A stretch of 64,000 nucleotides of DNA from Flaccisagitta enflata (GCA_965153355.1 OZ231126.1:97278001-97342000), one strand, 5' to 3'; positions 37,296 to 49,503 are shown, counted from the first letter of the stretch. The notes: a model not told the origin generated them from the letters alone. Numbers and translations are program-made.

Positions 37296-38361
37296 GGGTG
37301 TAGAATAGAGGGAGAACCATGTCCTTTCCCTAACTTTAAGATGATATCTACGCATCAACCAATATTTTTGAAACCTAGTGGGAGGGTCTGTTGGTAGTTT
37401 AGGATGTGAGTGAACACATTGTGAAAAAAAAAACTGAACATTTTTCAATCATATGGCCGTACGGCCTCTTGACAGGGAAAGCCTGGGATTTTTAAGCAAA
37501 TCCCCTCAATTTTCAAAGGCCAATTTGACTGACTTAAACCTAATAGGAAAGCTTGAGATTGAACATAAGTACATCCATGCTACAACACGGCGGATCAATA
37601 TCAAAATTTCAAAGATCAGGCCTGGTAAATTTTCAGGATTAACGAGCGAAAAGTGAATGTAGTAATATAGCATATACCCTTTTTTCACTCCAAACGCTTC
37701 AAAATCCTAATAGGTTAACCATTTTTGAGGTTTTTTTTGCTCTGAGCGCTTCCTCTTAATGTTTACTTTGGAAGAGTCTACCACAAGAAAATAGATCCTG
37801 CAAAAAAATTCAAATTTAAGCGCTCAAACGACTGTGACTCAGTCACGGCATGATTCTCTGGTAGTCTACGCCCTTTATAAGGGGGGTTTTTTCAGCATTT
37901 TGGGTGGTTTGTCTATGGTAATGGATATTTCAAGAAAGGGAAATGACACTAGGAAAAAAAATTGGGTCAAAAAGTTCAATCGTTTAGGAAATATAAGCGT
38001 TTTTGTCTTTTTAAGATGTGATATATAATATATCATATGAAATATAGGTTACAATGTTTTTTTTTAGCATTTTGGGTGGTTGGTCAATGGTAATGGATAG
38101 TGGACAGGAAAAAATGACATTAGGAAAAAGAATCAGGTCAAAAAAGTGATTTTTTCTTAAGTTAGAAGCGATTTTTGCCTTTTTATAATATGATATTTAT
38201 AAGTCAGAATGGACATGCTTAATCAATGAATAATGACTTTAAAATGGAAAATTTGAGTTATCTGAGTCCAAACCATCATAATTCAGTAAGACCAAAGATA
38301 GATTTGCAAATTTAAAGGAAAACAAACACCCTAATGTTTATGTAGAGTCACCTGTTTTAAA
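37296..38361 (+). repeat. 1,066-bp satellite unit, copy 1
   Basis: Starts GGGTGTAGAATAGAGGGAGA. Almost identical to copies 2 and 3. It contains an internal duplication: a segment beginning CATTTTGGGTGGTTTGTC at 37898 recurs diverged at about 38068. A 67-codon frame (MAVRPLDRES...) is preserved in all three copies, but this is expected from near-identical DNA and is not evidence of coding. Confidence 0.95.
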
Positions 38362-39427
38362 GGGTGTAGAATAGAGGGAGAACCATGTCCTTTCCCTAAC
38401 TTTAAGATGATATCTACGCATCAACCAATACTTTTGAAACCTAGTGGGAGGGTCTGTTGGTAGTTTAGGATGTGAGTGAACACATTGTGAAAAAAAAAAC
38501 TGAACATTTTTCAATCATATGGCCGTACGGCCTCTTGACAGGGAAAGCCTGGGATTTTTAAGCAAATCCCCTCAATTTTCAAAGGCCAATTTGACTGACT
38601 TAAACCTAATAGGAAAGCTTGAGATTGAACATAAGTACATCCATGCTACAACACGGCGGATCAATATCAAAATTTCAAAGATCAGGCCTGGTAAATTTTC
38701 AGGATTAACGAGCGAAAAGTGAATGTAGTAATATAGCATATACCCTTTTTTCACTCCAAACGCTTCAAAATCCTAATAGGTTAACCATTTTTGAGGTTTT
38801 TTTTTGCTCTGAGCGCTTCCTCTTAATGTTTACTTTGGAAGAGTCTACCACAAGAAAATAGATCCTGCAAAAAAATTCAAATTTAAGCGCTCAAACGACT
38901 GTGACTCAGTCACGGCATGATTCTCTGGTAGTCTACGCCCTTTATAAGGGGGGTTTTTTCAGCATTTTGGGTGGTTTGTCTATGGTAATGGATAGTCAAG
39001 AAGGGGAAATGACACTAGGAAAAAAAATTGGGTCAAAAAGTTCAATCGTTTAGGAAATATAAGCGTTTTTGTCTTTTTAAGATGTGATATATAATATATC
39101 ATATGAAATATAGGTTACAATGTTTTTTTTTAGCATTTTGGGTGGTTGGTCAATGGTAATGGATAGTGGACAGGAAAAAATGACATTAGGAAAAAGAATC
39201 AGGTCAAAAAAGTGATTTTTTCTTAAGTTAGAAGCGATTTTTGCCTTTTTATAATATGATATTTATAAGTCAGAATGGACATGCTTAATCAATGAATAAT
39301 GACTTTAAAATGGAAAATTTGAGTTATCTGAGTCCAAACCATCATAATTCAGTAAGACCAAAGATAGATTTGCAAATTTAAAGGAAAACAAACACCCTAA
39401 TGTTTATGTAGAGTCACCTGTTTTAAA
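38362..39427 (+). repeat. 1,066-bp satellite unit, copy 2
   Basis: Same unit in direct orientation. It differs by single bases and small indels, for example TATTTCAAGAAAG in copy 1 against TAGTCAAGAAGG here. Confidence 0.95.
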
Positions 39428-40006
39428 GGGTGTAGAATAGAGGGAGAACCATGTCCTTTCCCTAACTTTAAGATGATATCTACGCATCAACCAATACTTT
39501 TGAAACCTAGTGGGAGGGTCTGTTTGTAGTTTAGGATGTGAGTGAACACATTGTGAAAAAAAAACTGAACATTTTTCAATCATATGGCCGTACGGCCTCT
39601 CGACAGGGAAAGCCTGGGATTTTTAAGCAAATCCCCTCAATTTTCAAAGGCCAATTTGACTGACTTAAACCTAATAGGAAAGCTTGAGATTGAACATAAG
39701 TACATCCATGCTACAACACGGCGGATCAATATCAAAATTTCAAAGATCAGGCCTGGTAAATTTTCAGGATTAACGAGCGAAAAGTGAATGTAGTAATATA
39801 GCATATACCCTTTTTTCACTCCAAACGCTTCAAAATCCTAATAGGTTAACCATTTTTGAGGTTTTTTTTGCTCTGAGCGCTTCCTCTTAATGTTTACTTT
39901 GGAAGAGTCTACCACAAGAAAATAGATCCTGCAAAAAAATTCAAATTTAAGCGCTCAAACGACTGTGACTCAGTCACGGCATGATTCTCTGGTAGTCTAC
40001 GCCCTT
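39428..40006 (+). repeat. 1,066-bp satellite unit, copy 3 (truncated)
   Basis: The first 579 bp of the unit, ending abruptly after GGTAGTCTACGCCCTT, where the unit would continue TATAAGGGGG. Confidence 0.95.
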
Positions 40007-40327
40007 ACATAGACATACTTACTTTGAATACAATTCCACGCATTTCTATCAGTAACTGAATATATTCCTCGTACATGTTGAGTACGTTAACATGTACCTT
40101 ACCCTTCAAAACCAGCTTGTTCGGATGTGCCGATTAGCAAAAGTCCTTTTGATCTGATCATCAACATGAGGGAGAATAAAGAAAAATCCAGCTAAGGTTT
40201 TTTTTAAATATTCATTTTCTCAAAATCTATTTATCATTCATTTCATAGAGCGATTACTACAGTTTTGTAGAAATAAGACCTTTGAATTTTACCAGTTTCT
40301 TTGTTTTTGATATCTCTGTGATAAAAT

Positions 40328-40525
40328 AACAAGGCCGGATACACGGCTACCGGAGTCGCGTGCGGGTGGGCAGGGGCCATATTTGAGGTCACTAGACCAT
40401 TTGGGCAGGAGCATCGAGCAGTGAGGTCAAAGAAATAAAATCATAAAAAAAGTAAAACGTGACCAACCAACCAACGGACAGACGGACAAAGCGGGTTGTA
40501 GGGTCGCGTGCACGCGACTAAAAAA
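40328..40525 (-). mobile_element. Hairpin-ended short element, A subfamily
   Basis: Inverted, near-intact copy: AACAAGGCCGGATACACGGC, TACCGGAGTCGCGTGCGGGT, and at the far end GGGTCGCGTGCACGCGACTA then AAAAA. The interior matches 22600-22809 inverted. Confidence 0.85.
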
Positions 40526-40532
40526 GATTTCT

Positions 40533-40553
40533 AAGCCGTATATGCGGCTTGTT
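40533..40553 (+). mobile_element. Solo 3' hairpin end of the hairpin-ended family
   Basis: AAGCCG-TATATG-CGGCTT followed by GTT: a 6-bp stem plus the family's TTGTT end, with no 5' half nearby. It lies 8 bp from an inverted complete copy. Confidence 0.45.
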
Positions 40554-40586
40554 TCTTGGTCCATCATGAACGCACCTTTTTGCACT

Positions 40587-41088
40587 TTTCTAAGTCGCAG
40601 GCACGCACCTCTATAACCCGCTATGTCAATTGGTCAGTCGGTTGGTCGATCCATCCATCTCTCTGTCATTCTTTGCTTCCTAGGCGCTTACAAGCAGTTT
40701 TTGCAAATGCATATCCTTTTTAGATGCGTCCTCGCATCTCTATAAGAGGGTCTGTCCGTCCGTCCGTCCGTCCGTCCGTCCGTCGGTCCGTCCGTCCGTC
40801 GGTCGGTCCGTTACGCCTGTTCAAAAACCGCGTTTCTCGGCTGTTATTGGCCACGTTGAGATCCCATACTGAAACAAATGATCAACCAACATGTTTTGAG
40901 AGCCTCCTTTACTACATAGTCATTTCACCCGTCTGTTCGTCCATCTGTCCCTCCATATATGTCACATGATCAATACACGCAGATACACAGCCCGGACGCA
41001 TCGTTGCCCAATCGGGCTTGTTACCTGTGGTTATCACTGCTCCTGCCCATCCGCTCGCGACATGGGTAACCGAGCACCCGGCTTTGTT
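40587..41088 (+). mobile_element. Hairpin-ended element (A/E-like) split by a nested D copy
   Basis: Head TTCTAAGTCGCAGGCACGCA, CCTCTATAACCCGCTATGTC, core to about 40716. The 3' part resumes at 41023 and ends CCGCTCGCGACATGGGTAAC, CGAGCACCCGGCTTTGTT. The 3' hairpin is AGC-ACCCG-GCT. A complete D-subfamily element lies between. Confidence 0.7.
40717..41022 (+). mobile_element. Hairpin-ended short element, D subfamily, nested
   Basis: TTTTTAGATGCGTCCTCGCA, TCTCTATAAGAGGGTCTGTC, long GTCC array. 3' box GGACGCATC, hairpin GCCC-AATC-GGGC, TTGTT. Same subfamily as 2471-2734; about 306 bp. Confidence 0.85.
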
Positions 41089-41099
41089 GTTTTGAAAGA

Positions 41100-41463
41100 A
41101 ACAAGGCCAACACCTATAAGTCGCGTGCGAGATTTACAGGGTAAGAATGACTTAGAATGACTTTGAATGACTTAGAATGACTAAAAATGACTGAGAATGA
41201 CTTAAAATGACCAAAAAAGACTTAAAATGACTAAAAAACCTAATGACCAAAAATGACTTAAGATAACTTAAAATGACTTAGAATGACTTAAAATGACTTA
41301 GAATGACTCAAAATGACTTAGAATAACTATTAATGACTAAAAAAGACTTAAAATGACCTAAGAGTTGACGTTATATTACAAAAAAAGTAAAGTGTGACGG
41401 ACGGACGGACCGACGGACGGACCGACAAAGCGGGGTGTAGAGTCGCGTGCACGCGACTAAAAA
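41100..41463 (-). mobile_element. Hairpin-ended element with AAGTCATTTT minisatellite core
   Basis: On the minus strand: T-run, AGTCGCGTGCACGCGACT, CTACACCCCGCTTTGTCGG, GTCC core, then about 20 units of a 10-11-bp repeat (TTAAGTCATTC). 3' box GCACGCGACT, then TATAGGTGTTGGCCTTGTT. Shares its minisatellite and 3' end with 42548-42914. Confidence 0.8.
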
Positions 41464-41933
41464 CGCATGATATTCTTACATTCTGTGTATTCAGTATTCT
41501 CTTGTTTTCGATCACAACAATCGAAAATTGAGTCATGACATCGAGAGATTGACAAGAGCCTATTTCAGATCTGAACAAGGCTAAATGGCTACTCAATTCG
41601 CCTGTGGATAGGCAGGGCAGGGGCAGTGATGATGAAAGGAAATCACGAATTCAGGCAGAAACTGCCCAAACACTACCAGTAAAGCCACTTGATTTAGATG
41701 AACGGACGGACGAACAGGACCAACTGACAGAGAAAGTGACTGAAAATCATAATCATTGCCAAATAACCGATGACTGGAGCTTTGGTGAACTTTTAGACCT
41801 TGAAGAGCAAGTCGGTGGACGTTGCAGTCTATTTTTGGTTTTGTTGATACTAAAAGCAGTGGTTTTATTGCAACATAACAAAATATCAAGAATCAAGATG
41901 AAAAGACACAATCACACAATCATTATCATCATC

Positions 41934-42547
<614 letters not shown>

Positions 42548-42914
42548 CTTTGTCGCGTGCTATGCGATTCTACACCCCGCTTTGTTGGTTGGTCGGTTGG
42601 TTGGTTGGTCGGTTGGTCCTCTTTTTACTTTTTCCGCGTTTTTAAGCTTTTTGGGCTCTCAGCTCCTTCCCAGATGCCTTTATAAGTCATTCTAAGTCAT
42701 TTTAAGTCATTTTAAGTCATTCTAAGACATTCTAAGTCATTTTAAGTCATATTAAGTTATATTAAGTCACTAAAGTCAATAAGGTCAATATGGTCATTAA
42801 AGTCATTCCGAGTCATTTTAATTCATTTGAGGTCACCTTGAGTCATTTAAACTCAATTTAGGTCATCTTAAGTTATTTAAGTCCCACACGCGACTTATAG
42901 GTGTTGGCCTTGTT
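42548..42914 (+). mobile_element. Hairpin-ended element with AAGTCATTTT minisatellite core
   Basis: CTTTGTCGCGTGCTATGCGA, TTCTACACCCCGCTTTGTTG, GGTTGGTCGG core, then TAAGTCATTT repeats at about 42684-42890. Ends CACACGCGACTTATAGGTGT, TGGCCTTGTT. The 5' stem carries mutations, while the 3' box still matches the GTCGCGTG arm. Confidence 0.75.
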
Positions 42915-43528
42915 CCTCCTTTCCTTTGATTTTCTTACCCATGAGTTATAAGTGAATTTTGTCCCCATAGTCATAGAGGAGCTATTAGAGTGTTAAAACA
43001 TTTCATTTTGGGCTCAAATAGGGTCAAATTGTGTAAAAGACTAAAAGAAATCATGATTGATGTTTTAGTACTACCAAAAAATGGCAATTTCCCTGAATTT
43101 GTTTTCAAAGCTGCATTCCCCATTTCCAAACTCATGGGGGGGGGGGGGACTCAACCATATACATCCCTGCTTATATGATATATGTTTTGTGCGTCTCTGA
43201 CATCATTAAGATGCTTTTTTGTCATGAACTAAAACTGTCTTATTCTTGTTCTTCCTTGTGAAAGCAAAAAGCAAAAAAGCAAAAAAAACTGCTCTTCTCC
43301 TTGTAATCTTATTCTTCAACATAATCTTTGTTTGATGGGTGGCAATGACTTAAGTTTTATCAGAAAATTGGAAAAATCTCTCTCCAGTTAAAGATTTCTC
43401 AACTGAAATGCGAATTTGGTTACTCAATGATGGTCACTCTCTTTGACTCTTTACTTCTGAACTTCTCTAAGCTTTCCCATTGAGAATCTGTGATCAGTCT
43501 TGCTGTCTTGCCTCCCTGTCTGTCTCTC
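42915..43528. other. Stretch without a recognisable gene
   Basis: AT-rich with a G-run at 43137-43149; no coding signal. Confidence 0.5.
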
Positions 43529-43552
43529 TTTATGTTCCTCTCTCTCTCTCTG

Positions 43553-43624
<72 letters not shown>
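43529..43624. repeat. (CT)n microsatellite
   Basis: CT repeats with a few CTGT/CTTT interruptions at the left. Confidence 0.96.
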
Positions 43625-43630
<6 letters not shown>

Positions 43631-43952
43631 ATATCATATGATGATGATATCAAAATCAATTTTTTCATGTATCTTTGTTGGCCTCATATCCAACTTCAAC
43701 ACGAAAATATGAATCATAATTTCATATTTTCTCCTTCAAATGAGAACGAAAGATTTTTTTTCTCGATTCTATATTTTCGTTTGTCGATCAAACCACAAAC
43801 GTCTTTGGTTCTTTTAACATTGGGCAATGATCATTAGTTACATCAGAACAGTGCATATGCATGTGCTGCAGTTGTAAGAATCATCAGTGCGCTGTCTTGG
43901 ATCATTTTGCATGTCCAAATGGCGCATCCGTTTGCGCATCTTATACCATGCT

Positions 43953-44015
43953 GTTTTTCAGCCGCGCACACGCGACTGTATACGTTGGGTGGTCCGCCCG
44001 TCCAACCTGCCGTAA
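43953..44015 (+). mobile_element. Head remnant of hairpin-ended element
   Basis: TTTTTCAGCCGCGCACACGC, GACTGTATACG, GTCC-type core. Its continuation is interrupted by the element at 44036. Confidence 0.45.
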
Positions 44016-44035
44016 CATATTTGGTTATTGGATGA

Positions 44036-44252
44036 TTTTTGGGCAGCAGCCCCAGAGGGCCGATGTCCTGTAGAACATAGGGGTGAATTTCCTTCTCTCC
44101 GTCTGTCCTTCCGTTTATTGGGGCCCCAAAGGAGACAAACCCCTGAGGGTGGGGTAGGGGGGACGTACGTATGGACGGACATACGTACGGACAGACAGAT
44201 TTCCCCTGCGTTCTACAGGACTTCGTCCCCTTCGGGGCCGCTGACCAAAAGA
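44036..44252. mobile_element. Short GGGCAGCGGCCCC-family TIR element
   Basis: TTGGGCAGCAGCCCCAGAGG, GCCGATGTCCTGTAGAACAT; right end inverted: TTCTACAGGACTTCGTCCCC, TTCGGGGCCGCTGACC. 217 bp, with GTCTGTCC and ACGTACGTATGG inside but no 20-bp minisatellite. Confidence 0.7.
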
Positions 44253-44315
44253 GGCGTGTTGACACTGCTAAAAAGTGGCGTGTTGACACTTTGAAAAAAG
44301 GGCGTGTTGACACTT
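44253..44315. repeat. Short tandem repeat GGCGTGTTGACACT x3
   Basis: Three copies about 27 bp apart, each followed by an A-rich spacer. Confidence 0.85.
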
Positions 44316-44441
44316 CAACTTTGTGCGCAAATGTTCGTCTTTTAAGATCATCTGCTTCAGTCCGTCTGTTTGTAATGCAGGCGCGCGTGTCGGTTTACGC
44401 GGCCATGTTTCTTCACGAGCATTTCTTCAATGTTTGTCAGC

Positions 44442-44600
44442 TTTTTATGTGCGTCCTCGCGCATCTCTAAAACACACCATGTCTTTCGGTTGGTCGGTTG
44501 GTCTGTTGGTCGGTCGGCCTGTTAGTCTGTCACGTAAACGTTCAAATCGCGCATCACTCCCGATTTTGGCGACCCCCTTCACTCCTGTAACCTTGCATGT
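44442..44600 (+). mobile_element. Hairpin-ended element, D-like, 3' end uncertain
   Basis: CTTTTTATGTGCGTCCTCGC, GCATCTCTAAAACACACC, GGTTGGTCGG core. A GCGCATC box appears near 44549, but no clear hairpin plus TTGTT follows. The right boundary is a guess. Confidence 0.45.
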
Positions 44601-45235
44601 CTTCCCAGTCAAGGCCCGATTTTATTCTGTTGTCGGGCCTTTAAATTTTGCTGAATATGAGCCCGGGAGGCTCTTTCAAATAAGACTAGATATCGTGCTC
44701 ACAAGTTACACACACGCTGAATCTCTGTAACCTATTGGTGATTCAAAATTCAATTATTTGCACATACTGAACCATTTGATCATTCAATCTATGCGACAGA
44801 AAAAGTATGAACATATAACTGTGCTAAATGTCGGAATTAATTCAGAAAAACTTTTTAGTCATGGACCGACGACTGTGAGAGTACGCCGATTCAAGAACAC
44901 TTTTTTTCATTCCACAGTAGCTACAATGGGCTAGAAATGTTGAATTTCATTAGTATAATGTGCCCTGAAAATTTCAGGATGATGAATAACTGAAACCAAA
45001 AAGCATATGGACCTTAGAGTTTTTAAAAAAGCGGTAAAAGGCGTTTTTTTTCATTTCTATGCATTACCTCAATAAAGACCCAGGAGAAACCTGCGTAGCA
45101 GCATGGAATTTGAAATTTGAAATTTTTACGCCTCAGTTGCGCTATTGGGGCAGAAATTTTTACAATTAGGTCACAAATGCGGATTTTTTTATAACTTTTT
45201 CCACAAGCAGCACGACAAAAAAAGAAACGACAACA

Positions 45236-45243
45236 ATAACAAT

Positions 45244-45317
<74 letters not shown>

Positions 45318-45318
45318 C
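45236..45318. repeat. (AAC)n microsatellite
   Basis: About 28 AAC units, inside the long-TIR element. Confidence 0.96.
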
Positions 45319-45446
45319 CTAACACTAGTCTTTATCTTTATCAATGCCGACTATGACTGAACAAGACAAATACCATGGCGACCATGACGCGCTTTTGAAA
45401 CAACGATACCAGTCCTAAGGAATTTATATTAATGTTGACAATGATA

Positions 45447-45536
45447 GCAAAGATATCAAGGCAAAACATCAGCGTAACATATATCAAGGCATAACATCAG
45501 CGTAACATATATCAAGGCATAACATCAGCGTAAAAC
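45447..45536. repeat. Tandem repeat of about 32 bp, x3
   Basis: Three copies containing ATATCAAGGCA, AACATCAGCG and TAACAT. Confidence 0.85.
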
Positions 45537-45629
45537 CAATATTTTCTTTTCGTCTGTAAGAGTTAGTTCCGTTAATTTTTTTCTTATGTTTTGGGAAATA
45601 TGAAATTCAGAAATGATAGTGGCAAAAGC

Positions 45630-46585
45630 GTTAGATGCTCAGCGGTACCCGTTGCCCCTATGTGATTGTATGTGTGTGTGAGGTGGTTAGTGGGGCAGCG
45701 GCCCCGAAGAGGCAAATGACCTATGCTAATTTTATTTGAGCCTCAAGGCTGGGATTAGGGCCTGGAGGCTGATATTTGAGCCTGCTGGCTAGGATTTGAG
45801 CCTCAAGGCTGGAATTTGAGCTTTGAGGCTACATGGCTGGGATTTGAGGCTTCATGGCTGGGATTTGAGGCTTCATGGCTGGGATTTGAGGCTTCATGGC
45901 TGGGATTTGAGGCTTCATTGCTGGGATTTGAGCTTCATGGCTGGGATTTGAAATTTGAGGCTGGGATTTGAGCCTCAAGACTAGGATTCCGGCCTCGAGA
46001 ATAGAATTTGGGCCTCAATACTAGGATTTGGGCCTCGAGGCTGGGATTTCAGCCTCGAGGCTGGGATTTGAGCCTCGAGGCTGGGATTTGAGCCTCGAGG
46101 CTGGGATTTGAGCTTTGAGGCTGGGATATGAGCCTCGAGGCTGGGATTTGAGCTTCAAGGCTGGGACTTGCGCCTCTAGGCTGGGATTTCAGCTTTGAGG
46201 CTGGGATTTGAGCTTCAGGGCTGGGATTTGAGCTTCAGGACTGGGATTTGAGCTTCAGGGCTGGGATTTGAGCTTCAGAGGCTGGGATTTGAGCTTTGAG
46301 GCTAAGATTTGAGCTTTGAGGCTGGGATTTGAGCTTCAAGGCTGGGATTTGAGCTTCAAGGCTGGGATTTGAGCTTCAAGGCTGGGATTTGAGCTTCGAG
46401 GCTGGGATTTGAGCTTCAAGGCTGGGATTTGAGCTTTGAGGCTGGGATTTGAGCTTCAAGGCTGGGATTTGAGCTTCGAGGCTGGGATTTGGGCTGCAAG
46501 GCTGGGATTTGAGCTTTCAGGCTGGGATTTGAGCCTCGTGGCTGGGATTTGAGCCTCAAGGCTGGGATTTGGGCCTCAAGCTGCC
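45630..46585 (+). mobile_element. GGGCAGCGGCCCC-family element with greatly expanded 20-bp minisatellite
   Basis: Head TGCTCAGCGGTACCCGTTGC, then GTGGGGCAGCGGCCCCGAAG. About 41 units of a 20-bp repeat follow (core GGCTGGGATTTGAGCTTCAA) from about 45740 to 46570, and it ends AAGCTGCCCAAAAAGG. Same architecture as 11566 and 28014, but with many more and more homogeneous repeat units. Confidence 0.75.
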
Positions 46586-46708
46586 CAAAAAGGAGGTAGA
46601 GCACAAAGAATTCAAACCCTACAGAAAGAAACAAGTGAGACCAACAGCAACCCTTAATCAATAATCATTCGTTGATCTCGCCTCTGGTCCGCGAACACAA
46701 TTGGTGTT

Positions 46709-46906
46709 TCAACTTCTCAACATCGACCCGCTCTTCCTTACAAAAGAACTGACAAACGGTTCCAGCGCCTTTGCCGATTTGCGGTAAACTTCCATGTCAC
46801 AAACACGGTAGCCAGACACTGCATCCAGCTTGTCACTGACTACTCTGGAATAAATACCAAAGACGAACAGCAACAACAGTACCTGTACAAAACCATGACG
46901 AAACAA
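46709..46906 (-). CDS. Possible small secreted-type peptide frame (weak)
   Basis: 65 codons, starting MFRHGFVQVLLLLFVFGIYS, a hydrophobic N-terminus like a signal peptide, followed by RVVSDKLDAVSGYRVC and a short polar tail containing two cysteines in total. It lies inside the long-TIR element, which argues against a host gene. It could equally be chance, or a remnant of a cargo exon. No homologue recognised. Confidence 0.15.
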   Translation of the reverse strand: MFRHGFVQVLLLLFVFGIYSRVVSDKLDAVSGYRVCDMEVYRKSAKALEPFVSSFVRKSGSMLRS

Positions 46907-47293
46907 AGAAGAGAAAGGTCAGACCTGCGTCGAGCTACATTACAACCCACCATGGTTAAATTGTTGCCTTCACACGGCCGTTTCCGTTTGAAAAGATGAA
47001 AATTGTTAGTTTTTTGTTTTGTTTTCAAGAAATGAATTCATGCATTCAATCATCAATTGATTTGATCTTTAAACCAAGATTGCAACAAGTAACAAAAATA
47101 AAATGACCATGAAAAGCGACTTTACCGCACATGCACGATTTTAGAGAGTTTCAAATCCAATATGCTTTTTGGTCTCATTCGTTTAGGACACTGAAATTTT
47201 CAGGTGGTGTTATTTTAACAAAAATCAACAAATTTAGCCCATTGTCGCGATTGAAAAAAAAAATTGGGTGTTCCTGAATCGGCGTACTGTGAG

Positions 47294-47677
47294 AGGAATT
47301 GAACTTTACTGATAAAGTAAAAAGGTGTAAGAACATGTATTTCCACGCGTCACTTGTCCAACATGAGTGACAAACCGCACATCATTCCAAATTGCGTCAT
47401 GCTTAATTGCCGTCCCTTGAAAAATTTGGCATAACAAATTGCTAATTTGGCGTTCTTTTTTTGCCAAATCATGTAGAGACTTCTGCAAGCGACGACCCGA
47501 TTCCCAGGTCATTTTAAAAGAGATGGGCGAAAGCAATGTATCTATGAATTGCAATCGTCATTCATCGAAGAAGTCGGGGATTTCTTTATATAATGCTTCT
47601 CCAACATAAAATCCACTAGCTCATTACAGATAAGAGACAGTTTAACGCGGGGAAAAAATTGAAAGCCGACGAAAGTA
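47294..47677. other. Stretch without a recognisable gene
   Basis: Two minus-strand frames of about 82 codons without recognisable similarity. Confidence 0.45.
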
Positions 47678-48282
47678 ACCATGGGCAAAAAAAAAAACCG
47701 TACATGGCGGTTTTTGATGCTTTTGACTGACTTGCTATCAATGAAAATACAAAAAATCAGTGACAGTTTGAAAGATATTCGAAAGTTCTTCAAATCTAGA
47801 CCAAGCAGAAAGTTTTAGCTCAATTCGTTTAGAAATGGCATTAGTTTGAAGTAAGCATCCCCATAATCTGTCAATTGAAGGGATTCTGTACTCTTAGTTC
47901 TGTCTTTGAAAGCACAAAAAACATAACTGACAAAAGAAAACTAAGAAAAATTTAAGAGAAAAAGAAAATATAACCTATTATCTACAAAATGGCGCCAAGC
48001 AGGATTTTTTAAGTCAATCCGTTTAGAAATGGTAATCAAATAAAGTCAGTTAGTCCATAAATTCAAGTCCATAAAAACCATCATATCTGGCAGATCTAGA
48101 TTTGATACTTTTTTTTCAAATTAACATAATTCCTAGAGTTTTCAAGTTAGAATTTTGTACAACAACTCAAATCAAAGATTTTTCGAAGCTCTTTAGAATG
48201 GTCATAGATTTTATGTACTTTCTTGAAAGCAGAACCAAGTTATAGTAAAATTAAGCAATGTACGGTTTTTTTTGCCCATGGT
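47678..48282. mobile_element. 605-bp MITE flanked by TA, copy 2
   Basis: ACCATGGGCAAAAAAAAAAA...CCG at the left and CGGTTTTTTTTGCCCATGGT at the right, with TA on both sides (47676-47677, 48283-48284). The interior matches 21111-21718 throughout, with roughly 10-15% difference by eye. Confidence 0.8.
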
Positions 48283-48595
48283 TATTTGGTCTAATCCACC
48301 AAATACATTTTGGTGATGACAAAGTAGTCTTTTTCAGTAATCAATAGGAAAGTTTTTATCTTTCGCTCAAACAAAATGTTTTCCTTGGTTACTTAAGTAT
48401 GCAAGTTAGGGTTTTATGATGAAAGTAACCGGGCTCGATGTTTTTCAATCCGGCTTCGTCAAATTGTGACAAGCGAGCCCGGATGAAATAGCTAAAATCA
48501 GGCCTGCAGTTCAGTTTCATTCATTCATTCATTCATACATTCCTCAAAAACGTGTATTCATTAAACGTTCACAAAAACTTATTCAACCATACATT

Positions 48596-48735
48596 CTTAG
48601 TCGCGGACACGCGACTCTACACCTTGCCGTGTCGGTCGGTCCTTCGGTCGGTCCGTCGGTCCGTCCCGTAACATTTTTGAATTCCGAGCGGTTTTCGCAC
48701 TACTGCTCCTGCCCAACCGTCGACCAACCGTCGCC
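48596..48735 (+). mobile_element. Hairpin-ended short element, B subfamily, 3' end damaged
   Basis: TTAGTCGCGGACACGCGACT, CTACACCTTGCCGTGTCGG, GTCCGTCGG core, CTCCTGCCCAACCGTCG. The 3' box is replaced by a duplicated ACCAACCGTCG and the terminal hairpin is absent. Confidence 0.65.
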
Positions 48736-49052
48736 CCAATATAAAAAACTGGTTCTCAACCCATTTGTTCCTATTGTCTATTGTCCTATTGCTCTTTTGT
48801 CTATTTCAGGGATTTTTTTCCTTTTACAAGGACCAAATCTCCATCTCGTGAGAGGAGAGGAAAGCAAATGAGAGGAAATTGACGATGCCGAATGAACGAG
48901 GAAGAAAAGATGGAGAAGGAACCGATTCTCTCCTTCGTCCTCATCTTCTTTTTCTTCTTCTTCATTTTCATCTTCTTCCTCCTCTTCATCTTCATCGTTT
49001 CGATTCACTCTTCCTTCTCCCACAAGGTTCCAATGCCTTTCCATCTTCTCTT

Positions 49053-49226
<174 letters not shown>

Positions 49227-49503
49227 ATCGGTGCTTTTCATCGACATCCTATTAGGTTTGTGTGAGAGAATATTTTTTTTCTCAGGCGGCATGAGAAGAG
49301 GATAGAGAATACAATGGGATAACGTAGAGAAGCCTAATTAGGAGACGAAGGCAGCGACAAGAAAAGAGAAACAGACACATCCACACACACAACAAAAAAC
49401 CGCCTTTTACACACTCAAATTGGAAGCTTTCTGTTCCTCGTCATCATCGTCGTTGCCCTTTTTTCATCGTTGTCATCATCGGCATCGTTATCGTCATCAT
49501 TAA

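Larger units (their letters stand above)
44880..47288. mobile_element. 2.4-kb element with TIRs of about 170 bp
   Basis: AGTACGCCGATTCAAGAACA at 44880 and its inverted counterpart (TGTTCCTGAATCGGCGTACT) ending at 47288, with GTGAG flanking both (44875-44879, 47289-47293). Homology between ends extends inward to about 45045 and 47105 (AATGGGCTA, CTGAAAATTTCAG, CCAAAAAGCATAT tracts). AGT...ACT ends with long TIRs recall Polintons, but those normally have 6-bp duplications and many genes; this element has none. Inside lie an AAC array, a 20-bp minisatellite block and one short frame. Confidence 0.7.

Noticed and set aside
37453-39787. Three identical 67-codon frames (MAVRPLDRES...) as a repeated small gene
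   Set aside because: The DNA itself is nearly identical across satellite units, including the non-coding parts, so preservation of the frame carries no information. A 60-codon frame on the opposite strand is preserved equally.
44880-47288. Polinton/Maverick element
   Set aside because: Only the end motif and TIR length fit. The duplication seen is 5 bp and none of the expected genes is present, so I left it unclassified.
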